Of a stretch of 64,000 nt of DNA, positions 54,024 through 64,000 are shown piece after piece. The notes beneath the pieces were generated by a model that searched no databases, had not been told where the DNA came from, and saw only the letters and a program-made list of their open reading frames with translations. The position numbers and the translations under genes are program-made. The stretch's first letter is position 1, and the number at the start of each line of letters is the position of its first letter. Origin of the DNA: Conchocele bisecta (taxonomy: Eukaryota; Mollusca; Bivalvia; Lucinida; Thyasiridae); assembly GCA_029237695.1 (NCBI GenBank), contig CM055277.1, positions 44,550,242-44,614,241 of the forward strand. Reading direction: 5' to 3'.

Positions 54024-55894
54024 ACTAGATTGGTCAGTAAGCGAGGCTTACGGAATACCCCCCGCGTGGGCCCAGGTACCCCTAAATATGTAAAATATTC
54101 CAAGTGTGTGGGCTTGTGACCTTGACTCTGGGCTTAGCGGGGGCGGCACGAACGTGAATGTGAAGCAGATCCAAGCAAGGAAATAGAAGTTATATCCTTG
54201 GGGTCAGCGGGGATATGTCACAGCATGATAGTAGAGCCATAGAGGAATGCGTGCATGAAATATTAAGACATTTAGATGAAGTTATAACATATTTCTCTGA
54301 TGTTATGTTGTGTAAAGAGACCACATGTATTTGACCTTGACCTTGTGATCAGCGGGGGTTGGACAGTCGTGGATTTGGCACAGCATGGTAGTAGAGCCTT
54401 ACAGGAATGCATGTGTGAAATATTAAGCATTTTAGATGAAGGAAATAGAAGTTATAACAATATTTCTCTGATGTTAAGTTTTGTAAAGAGACTAAGTATT
54501 TGACCTTGACCATGGGATCAACGGGGGTTGGACGGTCGTGGATTTGGCACATCATGGTAGTAGAGCCTTACAGGAATGCATGTGTGAAATATTAAGCATT
54601 TTAGATGAAGGAAATAGAAGTTATAACAATATTTCTCTGATGTTAAGTTTTGTAAAGAGACAAAGTATTCGACCTTGACCTTGGGATCAGCGGGGGTTGG
54701 ACGGTCGTGGATTTGGCACAGCATGGTAGTAGAGCCTTAGAATGCATGTGTGAAATATTAAGCATTTTAGATGAAGGAAATAGAAGTTATAACAATATTT
54801 CTCTGATGTTAAGTTTTGTAAAGAGACTAAGTATTTGACCTTGACCATGGGATCAGCGGGTATTGGATGGTCGTGGATTTGGCACAGCATGGTAGTAGAG
54901 CCTTACAAGAATGCATGTGTGAAATATCAAGCATTTTAGATGAAGGAAATAGAAGTTCTAACAATATTTCTCTGATGTTAAGTTTTGTAAACAGACTAAG
55001 TATTTGACCTTGACGTTGGGATCAGCGGGGGTTGGACGGTCGTGGATTTGGCACAGCATGGTAGTAGAGCCTTACAGGAATGCATGTGTGAAATATTAAG
55101 CATTTTAGATGAAGGAAATAGAAGTTATAACAATATTTCTCTGATGTTAAGTTTTGTAAAGAGACTAAGTATTTGACCTTGACCATGGGATCAGCGGGGG
55201 TTGGACGTCATGGATTTGGCACAGCATGGTAGTAGAGCCTTATAGGAATGCATGTGTGAAATATCAAGCATTTTAGATGAAGGAAATAGAAGTTATAACA
55301 ATATTTCTCTGACGTTAAGTTTTGTAAAGAGACTAAGTATTTGACCTTGACCTTGGGATCAGCAGGGGTTGGACGGTCGTGGATTTGACACAGCATGGTA
55401 GTAGAGCCTTACAGGAATGCATGTGTGAAATATCAAGCATTTTAGATGAAGGAAATAGAAGTTATAACAATATTTCTCTGACGTTAAGTTTTGTAAAGAG
55501 ACTAAGTATTTGACCTTGACCTTGGGATCAGCGGGGGTTTGACGGTCGTGGATTTGGCACAGCATAGTAGTAGAGCCGTACAGGAATGCATGTGTGAAAT
55601 ATTAAACATTTTATATGAAGGAAATAGAAGTTATAACAATATTTCTCTGAGATTAAGTTTTGTACTAAGTATTTGACCTTGACCTTGGGATCAGCGGGGG
55701 TTTGACGGTCGTGGATTTGGCACAGCATGGTAGTAGAGTCTTACAGGAATGCATATGCGAAATATTAAGCATTTTAGATGAAGGAAATAGAAGTTATAAC
55801 AATATTTCTCTGATGTTAAGTTTACGGACGCACGGACACACGTACAACCGGACTCAAGTATACCCCCCCCCCCACAACTCGTTGCGGGGGTATA
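54024..55894. mobile_element. Pearl element A, copy 4, nested in pearl C
   Basis: 5' end actagattggtcagtaagcg; about nine 169 bp core units (tandem period seen at 54349, 54518, 54687); short acggacgcacgg tract; 3' end cccccacaactcgttgcggg-ggtata. Confidence 0.88.
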
Positions 55895-56005
55895 ATAACA
55901 AGGTGTTCCATGAAAGGAAACAGAATTTATAAAACATTTACCCCAACATTAAGTTTGTGGACGCCGACGCCGACGACGCTGGGGGTATGCCATAAGCTCT
56001 TCTGC
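55895..56005. mobile_element. Pearl-like element C, copy 2, 3' end
   Basis: Resumes aacaaggtgttccatgaaag and ends gacgccgacgccgacgacgc...tatgccataagctctt. Confidence 0.7.
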
Positions 56006-56213
56006 TATCATAATCCGTTGCATATTAAGAAATATATCAACTAATAATTACTTTGGAGTGGGCGACATTGTTGTTGTTGTAACCACGTGATCATGCCCCT
56101 TGTAGTTGATTGTAAACAATGTGTGTAAGCTATAACTACATGTTGTTAAACTGTTTGTAATTCATGTATTGTTTGTATATGACTATGTACGGAAATAAAA
56201 ACTTAAAACTGAA

Positions 56214-56683
56214 TTAAAGGTACATGCCCACTCAGTAGGCACAAAATGTTCTTTACAGGAATTAAATAAGTGAATAATTGTGTCACTATTCAACTAGTTC
56301 TAAAAAGTACGAGTGGCCGCTATACAGATATAATCATTCAATAATATGTATTTTACTGATAGTGACTCGCTGTGGTATCAGGCTAATTTCATATGCAAAT
56401 GAGGCATGGTATTTTTAATTATTTATACTAATGAAATGCGTCACCTGAAAAAAGTAATATTTTTGACAGATATATAGTATGATAATTGCACATCAAAAAA
56501 TAAATACAGAGTATAAATAGCAATGTCCGTTAACATTTTAAGCGCCCCTGATATCAGTGTGGACAGTTACGTCTAATGTCAATCAATAATAGTGAATTAA
56601 TGTTTATTTTGCCAGAACATTTCTCAGATGATCATCTGATATAAAGAACATTTTGTGCCTACTAAGTGGGCATGCACCTTTAA
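56214..56683. mobile_element. TTAA MITE 'AGGTACATGCCCAC', copy 3
   Basis: TTAA-aggtacatgcccactcag left, taagtgggcatgcacct-TTAA right; inverted relative to 52085 in its body. Confidence 0.85.
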
Positions 56684-56859
56684 AATGAATAAGTCCCAAT
56701 GGGCGGGAGAAACTTCCATATGAGGCCATACCCATCAGTTGTGTTTATCATACAAGTATTGACTTAATCAAGTACTGTAACACAAAACAGTTTGTTGCTT
56801 AAAAACAGCTACGGTCATATATAGACGGGGCCACACTTTAAAGTCTCATCCGACAGACC

Positions 56860-56930
56860 ATTGGGATGAGGATTGAACTCACAGCCTCCAGTATTGAAGT
56901 CCCCTAGGCCACGGTCCATCCAATTATCAA
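56860..56930 (-). repeat. tRNA-like SINE head, degenerate
   Basis: The reverse complement reads gaccgtggcctaggggactt (box A-like) and gtgagttcaatcctcatccc (box B-like). No stable acceptor stem. Confidence 0.45.
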
Positions 56931-57255
56931 TAGCCTATTTAACCAACATTGCAAAGTATACTTATCTGGCAAAGTATACTTTGAGGGAGAACTTTTCAAT
57001 TTAAAGATAAATTTATTAATTTTGATTGTACTGAATTTATTACAGTATCACAGCCAAAATGAATTTATTACATTATCACATCAATTTTATAATGTAATAA
57101 ATTCAGTATAATAATTCTGAATATTTTTAATCAGCAACTATATGCAGTCATCAGTTCTATATGACATAATGCATTTCGCAAAAAATTAATGATTACTCCC
57201 TCAAAGTATACTTTGCTAGATAAGTATACTTTGTAATTTTGATGAAATCGGCTAC
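56928..57255. mobile_element. MITE 'aaagtatactt', copy with extra internal repeat
   Basis: atagcctatttaaccaacat left, gatgaaatcggctacag right. A duplicated tgaatttattacattatcac lies in the centre. Confidence 0.8.
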
Positions 57256-57411
57256 AGACGAGGCTATGTATACAGACATACATATCAGATATCCCTCATG
57301 GCAAATGGTGTGGCACCTGATCAGAACGACATGAGCCTTGGTAGAATGTGATAACGCCGAATTCTGACAGGTCCCTGTATGGGGTGCCGTTTTGGACGTT
57401 ATTAGCACTTT

Positions 57412-57748
57412 GTGATATCACCGATTCGAATGGGTGACATCACTTATTCAATGAGTGATATCATCGATTCGAATGGGTGATATCATTGATTCAAATGGGT
57501 GATATCACATATTCAAAACTGAACAAGGGATATCACTGGTTCGAATATGCGATATCACCCATTCAAATACTAGGTGACACCACCTATTCGAATGGATAGC
57601 ATCGCCTTACGTTTTGATTATGTGATATCACCTATTTTAATGGATGATATCACCCAGTCGAATAGGCGATATCACTCATTCAAATAGGTGGCATTACTCA
57701 TTTGAATCAATGATATCACCTATTTGAATGCATTGGGTGATATCGGGA
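57412..57748. repeat. Minisatellite of 'gtgatatcac..attcgaatgg' units
   Basis: About eleven units of roughly 28-34 bp in which gatatca palindromes alternate with attcgaat/attcaaat palindromes, so the array can fold on itself in many registers. Confidence 0.85.
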
Positions 57749-57759
57749 GATCATTGGTT

Positions 57760-58055
57760 CTCACATCATGATATGAAACCACCAGAGGAATGAGAAATTA
57801 TAAGAAATTTACCCGCTAGGTTTTGAGAACGCACCTTGACCTTGTGATTCGTGTGGGATCGGATGGTCATGCACTCGTTACAGAAAGATAGGGGACCATA
57901 TCACAGGAAACCCAAGTATGCACTAACATTTAAGTTCCATGAAGGGAAAGAGAAGTTATAATAAATGTACCCGCTATATTAAGTTTTGTTACGGACGGAC
58001 GCACGCACGGACAGACGAACGGACAATCTGACTTCATAACTCATTGTGGGGAGAA
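57760..58055. mobile_element. Pearl-like fragment with (GACG)n and 3' hairpin remnant
   Basis: Contains 'accttgaccttgtgattc', 'aagtttigttacggacggac'-type sequence (tacggacggacgcacgcacg) and cataactcattgtggggaga. Confidence 0.6.
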
Positions 58056-58239
58056 TAACTATCAATACGTTTTATCAAAGTAAACCGAATTTAAGTCATA
58101 AGAATTTTACCCCAACTGTAAGTCTGTGAACAAGAACACGACGCCGATGAAATGTCATTATATCTTTTGCACCTCGTGCAGGCGTACTAAAATGTGTCTT
58201 TATAGATCAACGACAAAAGATACGATCAAAGATAATCAC

Positions 58240-58815
58240 AGGGCTCCAGATAAGGAATTAGTAATTGAAGTGCTTGAAGTAATTGACATGTTTTCATTTA
58301 GAAGCAAACTAGTCAATAATTGCTGTCTGTAGTGTGATTTGATTTAACCAATTAAAATTGTGAAATACCAAATTGTTTCCGAAATGATGGAGTGACAATA
58401 CTCAAGTTTCAAGTTTCAAGTAATAAAACTTGAAACTTGACACTTGAAACTTGAGTATTGTCACTCCATCATTTCGGAAGAAATTGGGTATTTCACAATT
58501 TTAATTGGGTAAATCAAATCACACTACAGACAGCAACTATTGACTAGTTTTCTTCGAAATGAAAACATGTCTTTGCACTTCATTAGAATTGTCTCCTTGG
58601 AGACAATTCTAATGAAATACCAAGATGTGTTTTCATGGAAAATAAGAAAAATATGCTATATTTGTGGTCTGTTTATTGTTTTCTGCAGCATCATAAAGGT
58701 ACCACAAATTTTGTAGTGCTTTTTGATACTCGCTACTTCTGATTTCAATTGTTTTTTTGGTAATTTTAATTTGGTATTTAAGCAAATACGCAGCTTATCT
58801 GGAGCTCTGTAAACA
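58240..58815. mobile_element. Foldback element 'ctccagataag', with second palindrome
   Basis: Left gggctccagataaggaatta, right cgcagcttatctggagctct. Inside are caagtttcaagtttcaagta... (58404-58455) and ttgtctccttggagacaatt palindromes. Confidence 0.8.
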
Positions 58816-59171
58816 TGATAATTAAAAACGCACTGGAGTATCGCGTATTATCTTTTGACGTAACTGAACTGATATGGTTGCCTCAATATGGATACAGTTG
58901 TCGCCATATTATTTGATTGTATTTGGGGAAATGTGACTTGACATTTGGACAGTCTAGCTGCCTATCAGCTAGCACGCTGATGAAACTTAACAGCAATCTT
59001 ATTGTTTCTTAGATAAGAAGCACGACTGAATGAGAAACAGTGACTAGGCATAGTGTCCTTAATTACTCACTGTGCATTGGACTGCCTGATCTAGCTACAT
59101 TGGTCGCACATTTTCCAACGATAAAGTCCGTCTGATATATGCACATCAGTCACTTGGCCAGGTTCTTGCCG
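58816..59171. other. No recognised feature
   Basis: Unique sequence; no splice-bounded match to P2X exon 1 was found here. Confidence 0.4.
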
Positions 59172-59536
59172 ACAGCTCCAGATAAGCTTCGTGTCTAAAG
59201 CGTACTACAATACCCCCTGATTTCAAAATAATTGCGTATTTTACTTTTACAAATGGATTATTGTTTTTCTTCATTACTAAATAGGGAACAAATGATACAA
59301 AAATATATAACGCATTCTTCATTCGCTTATTTGAGCTGCAAAAAGCAAACACTGTTTGCAGCTCAACTAAGTGAATTTTCAACTTTATGACAATATTTTC
59401 ACTACTCAATTTGAAAATCAATGCGTATTTTCACATTGCTGTGCATATTTTGTGCTCCCACTTTTGATAATCAATGCGTATTCAGCTAAAATAATTGCGT
59501 AAAATACGCCAATACGCACGCACGTTATCTTGAGCT
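59172..59536. mobile_element. Inverted-repeat element 'agctccagataagc', diverged
   Basis: Left cagctccagataagcttcgt, right cacgttatcttgagctgtg. The inside folds on gagctgcaaaaagcaaac/gtttgcagctca. Confidence 0.65.
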
Positions 59537-59823
59537 GTGCGACGGGGTGCGTATTTTAGATCGACGATGGGAAGGGGAGCGGGAGCAGGAGCGTCGGTCC
59601 CCGGAAGAAAATATTGATTTCCATACTCAACTCCCTCGATTATAGTGATTTTAAAGCTATAATTCACACATATATAGTAAAAATACACACCTGACGGAAT
59701 TAAATAAATGCAAAAAAACACACACAATAAAATATGTTAACAAACGTAAGTCATGCACTATGGTACATTGTATATATGTAATGAGATAGTATACAATACT
59801 GTGCGCATATATAATAGTGCAGA

Positions 59824-60028
59824 GATCCAGATAAGGTGCGTATTTGCGTAAATACCCAATTAAAATTGCCAAAACCCCAATTGAAATCAGAAGTAGTGAG
59901 TATCAAAAAGCAATGACAAATTTGTGGTATCTTTATCATGCTACAGAAAACAATAAACAGATCACAAATATAGCATATTTTCTTATTTTCCCATGAAAAC
60001 ACATCTTGGTATTTCATTAGAATTGTAG
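59824..60028. mobile_element. Foldback element 'tccagataag', left half only
   Basis: gatccagataaggtgcgtat to tttcattagaattgtag, then interrupted by the palindrome at 60029. Confidence 0.7.
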
Positions 60029-61532
60029 ACATTACATTAAAGGTACATGCCCACGCAGCAGGTACAGCATGTTCTTTATATGAATTGAATAAGTGTATAA
60101 TTGTGTCACTATTCCACAAGTTCTAAAAATTACGAGTGCCCGCTGTACAAATATAAAACATTTAGTAATATGTATTTTACTGATAGTGACCACGGTGGTA
60201 TCAGACTATTTTGTCATATGCAAATGAGGCATGATATTTATTAATTATTTATGCTAATTAAATGCATCACCTGAAAAAATATTATTTTCGATCTACATTG
60301 TATTATAAAGTATGATAATTGCACAACAAAAAATAAATACAAATAATATATAGTAATGTTTGTTAACATTTTAAGGAAACTCGGTTATCTCCTGATACCA
60401 GTGTGAAAATTTACGTCGGATATAAATGTATAATAATGCCAATCAATACGTGACGTAATGGTGAATGACTGTTTATTTTGCCAGAAAATGTCTCAGATGA
60501 TGTCTCTGATATAAAGAACATTTTGTGCCAGCTGAGTGGGAATGTACCTTTAATGTAACTCTTTATCTAGTCTTTGAACGTATTTATGGGTTCAGGGCTC
60601 CAGATAAGGCATTAGTAATTGAGTAGTGTCACTCCATCATTTCTGAAGCATTTGCATGGGTATTTCAAAATTTTAATTGTGTAAAATAGAATCACACTAC
60701 TGTTTACACATCGGCAGACCGCACTCATTGAATAGTTTGCTTCTAAATGAAAACACATCTTGGTATTTCATTAGAATTGTAGACAATTCTAATGAAATAC
60801 CAAGATGTGTTTTCATTTAGAAGCAAACTATTCAATGAGTGCTCTGCCGATGTGTAAACAGTAGTGTGATTCTATTTTACACAATTAAAATTTTGAAATA
60901 CCCATGCAAATGCTTCAGAAATGATGGAGTGACACTACTCAATTACTAATGCCTTATCTGGAGCCCTGAACCCATAAATACGTTCAAAGACTAGATAAAG
61001 AGTTACATTAAAGGTACATTCCCACTCAGCTGGCACAAAATGTTCTTTATATCAGAGACATCATCTGAGACATTTTCTGGCAAAATAAACAGTCATTCAC
61101 CATTACGTCACGTATTGATTGGCATTATTATACATTTTATATCCGACGTAAATTTTCACACTGGTATCAGGGGAGATAACCGAGTTTCCTTAAAATGTTA
61201 ACAAACATTACTATATATTATTTGTATTTATTTTTTGTTGTGCAATTATCATACTTTATAATACAATGTAGATCGAAAATAATATTTTTTCAGGTGATGC
61301 ATTTAATTAGCATAAATAATTAATAAATATCATGCCTCATTTGCATATGAAAATAGTCTGATACCACCGTGGTCACTATCAGTAAAATACATATTACTAA
61401 ATGTTTATATTTGTACAGCGGGCACTCGTAATTTTTAGAACTTGTGGAATAGTGACACAATTATACACTTATTCAATTCATATAAAGAACATGCTGTACC
61501 TGCTGCGTGGGCATGTACCTTTAATGTAATGT
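60029..61532. repeat. 1.5 kb near-perfect palindrome
   Basis: The arms meet at agaattgt-ag-acaattct (about 60781). Each arm contains, from outside in, a complete TTAA MITE (60034-60554, and its mirror 61012-61525), a 40-base unique linker (ctctttatctagtctttgaa...) and half of a 'ctccagataag' foldback. Only scattered single-base differences and small indels are seen between arms. Confidence 0.92.
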
Positions 61533-61657
61533 TGCCTACTTCTAATTTCTAATTGTATGTCGGAATGACGCCTAATTGGTACTTGACGTCCAATATGGGG
61601 CCGATGTATGTGTCGAAATATGACAGTTGTATGTATGACCACAGCACAGACGGAGCC

Positions 61658-61889
61658 AGGGGGCCGTTTCACTAAACTTCGTACGACTAAAATGTTCGTA
61701 AGTGCAAAATTATGATAGTCTGTAAATTTCACATTAACAAGGTTTTCTTGTAAACAATTATTGGATTCACATTTATTGAGCATATGCTCAATAAATGTAA
61801 ATACATCAATTGCAATTTCCAGACGATCCTAAATTTAATTGCACTTACGAACATTTGGGTCGTACACAGTTTAGTGAAATGGGCCCCAG
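61658..61889. mobile_element. Foldback MITE, copy 6
   Basis: Ends gggggccgtttcactaaact and gtgaaatgggcccc; the centre is shortened to gagcatatgctc. Confidence 0.83.
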
Positions 61890-61930
61890 GTCTGTAAATC
61901 CAATAATATACCTAGAGTATCAGTAACTGA

Positions 61931-64000
61931 AACAAGAGCTGTAGGAGAACAGCATAGCTCGACTACGAGGGTTGTCGATGTACACATAGCTTGACAAACA
62001 AGGTGGCTGCGGCCTGCATAAAAACCTTAACCAAGGTTGACTAAAAAACTTAACCAAGGGAAATTAAGTAAGTAATTCAAGGTTAAATGTAGGTCAATGA
62101 CAGATATATAGGTCAGGGGTTATTGATGTACATCACTAGGAGATGAAGTTTTCCAAGTATGGTTGCTGTAGGCCCAGGAGTATTCCATATACAAGCTTGA
62201 CTAAAAACCTTAACCAAGGGGAAATAACTAAGTAATCCAAGGATAAAAGTAGGTCAAGGTCAAATATAGGTCAGGAATTATTGATGTACATCACTAGGAG
62301 ATGAAGTTGTCCAAGTATGTTTGATGTAGGCCCAGGAGTATTCAATATACAAGCTTGACTATAAACATTAACCAAGTAATTCAAGGTTAATTGTAGGTGA
62401 AGGTAACATATAGGTCAGGGATTATTCATGTACATCCCTATGAGAAAAAGTTATCCAAGTATGGTGTCTGTATGCACAATAGTATTCCATATACAAGCTA
62501 CAAAAAACCTTAACAAGGCTAACTACCTTAACCAAGGATGACTAAAAACCTTAACCAAGGGGGATTAACTAATTAATTCAAGGTTAAATGTAGGTCAAGG
62601 TGAACTATAGATCAGGGGTTGTTGATGTACATCACTAGGAGATGAAGTTGTCCAAGTATGGTTGGTGTAGGGCCAGGAGTATTCCATCTACAAGGTTGAC
62701 TAAAAACCTTAACCAAAGAGAATTAACTATGTAATTGAAGAGGAAATGTAGGTGAAGGTCAAATATAGATCAGGGGTTAATGATGTACATCCCTATGAGA
62801 AAAGGTTGTCCAAGTATGGTGTATGTATGCACAATAGTATTCCATGTACAAGCTTGAGTAACAAAAGCTGTAGGAGAACAGCATAGCTCGACTACGAGGG
62901 TTGTCGATGTACACATAGCTTGAAAAAGAAGGTGGCTGCGGCCTGCATAAAAACCTTAACCAAGGTTGACTAAAAACTTTAACCAAGGGAAATTAAGTAA
63001 GTAATTCTAGGTTAAATGTAGGTCAATGTCAGATATAGGTCAGGAGTTATTGATGTACATCACTAGGAGATGAAGTTTTCCAAGTATGGTTTCTGTAGGC
63101 CCAGGAGTATTACATATACAAGCTTGACTAAAAACCGTAACCAAGGGGAAATAACTAAGTAATCCAAGGATAAAAGTAGGTCAAGGTCAAATATAGGTCA
63201 GGGATTATTGATGTACATCACTAGGAGATGAAGTTGTCCAAGTATGGTTGATGTAGGCCCAGGAGTATTCCATATACAAGTTTGACTATAAACATTAACC
63301 AAGTAATTCAAGGTTAAATGTAGGTGAAGGTAAAATAAAGGTCAGGGGTTATTGATGTACATCCCTATGAGAAAATGTTATCCAAGTATGGTGTCTGGAT
63401 GCACAATAGTATTTCATGTATAAGCTTGATTAAAAACCTTAACTAAGGTTGACTAAAAACCTTAACCAAGGGGAATTAAGTAAGTAATTCAAGAGGAAAT
63501 GTAGGTGAAGGTCAAATATAGGTCAGGGGTTATTGATGCACATCACTAGGAGATGAAGTTGTCCATGTATGGTGGGTGTAGGGCCAGAAGTAATTGAAGA
63601 GTAAATGTAGGTCAAGGTCAAATATAGATCAGGGGTTATTGATGTACATCCCTATGAGAAAAGGTTGTCCAAGTATGGTGTATGTATGCACAATAGTATT
63701 CCATGTACCAGCTTGACTAAAAACGTTAACCAAGAGGAATTAAGTAAGTAATTCAAGAGGAAATGTAGGTGAAGGTCAAATATAGATCAGAGGTTATTGA
63801 TGTACATCACTAGGAGATGAAGATGTCCAAGTATGGTGGGTGTAGGGCCAGTACTATTTCATATACAAGCTTGACTAAAAACCTTAACCAAGGGGAATTA
63901 AGTAAGTAATTCAAGAGGAAATGTAGGTCAAGGTCAAATATAGATAAGGGGTTATTGATGTACATCCCAATGAGAAAAGGTTGTCCAAGTATGGTGTCTG
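61931..64000. mobile_element. HINE-like array D, second locus
   Basis: Starts aacaagagctgtaggagaac (61933), with an internal restart at 62865. Same units as 14559-17314; runs off the right end. Confidence 0.8.

Noticed and set aside
49430..64000. P2X exon 1 (cytoplasmic N-terminus and TM1)
   Set aside because: Looked for a phase-compatible donor after a hydrophobic segment on the minus strand in the non-repetitive stretches; nothing convincing, so it is probably beyond the right end.

Overview
The window reads as nuclear DNA of an invertebrate animal, most likely a bivalve mollusc. It is AT-rich and crowded with short non-autonomous transposons. The tandem 'gaccttgacctt' arrays, capped by hairpins and (GACG)n tracts, resemble the pearl/HINE (Helitron-like) elements of bivalves. 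There is no prokaryotic operon structure. The species cannot be fixed from sequence alone.

The one recognisable host gene is a P2X (ATP-gated ion channel) receptor on the minus strand. Eight consecutive exon positions were found by reading protein matches flanked by AG/GT splice sites: E2 (49421-49265), E3 (47598-47527), E4 (41209-41134), E5 (39778-39673), E6 (36322-36236), E7 in two versions (7a 26839-26701, 7b 24651-24501), E8 (4685-4555) and a fused E9/10 (2747-2588). Every exon-exon join keeps frame and rebuilds the family signature: all ten ectodomain cysteines, the ATP-contact lysines and the NFR motif. The first exon (cytoplasmic N-terminus and most of TM1) and the exons after mid-TM2 were not found and probably lie outside the window on the right and left. 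E7a and E7b share splice phases and neither can be joined to the other in frame, so they look like mutually exclusive alternatives that would exchange the dorsal-fin region. Two exon 3' ends are also locally amplified: the TM2 block of E9/10 occurs three times in tandem, and the donor end of E8 has grown into an intronic minisatellite.

The rest is intronic and repetitive. 1-850 holds a decayed non-LTR reverse transcriptase. 1.3-2.2 kb is an old CAG-ended DNA transposon. 2.9-5.6 kb holds MITEs and a tRNA-derived SINE. 5.9-11.1 kb is a nest of HINE arrays. 14.6-21.5 kb holds long arrays interrupted by an unknown 1.16 kb insertion. 27.9-35.4 kb holds nested pearl elements, two of them head to tail. 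37.7-39.5 kb is a Tigger-like element inside a foldback. 41-48 kb holds minisatellites, a second Tigger-like element and TA-flanked MITEs. 51.4-51.8 kb is an L1/Tx1-type LINE fragment. 52-56 kb is another pearl nest. 60.03-61.53 kb is a 1.5 kb near-perfect palindrome. 61.9-64 kb repeats the array seen at 14.6-17.3 kb.

Splice sites, exon calls and repeat families were read by eye. No database search or RNA evidence was available.
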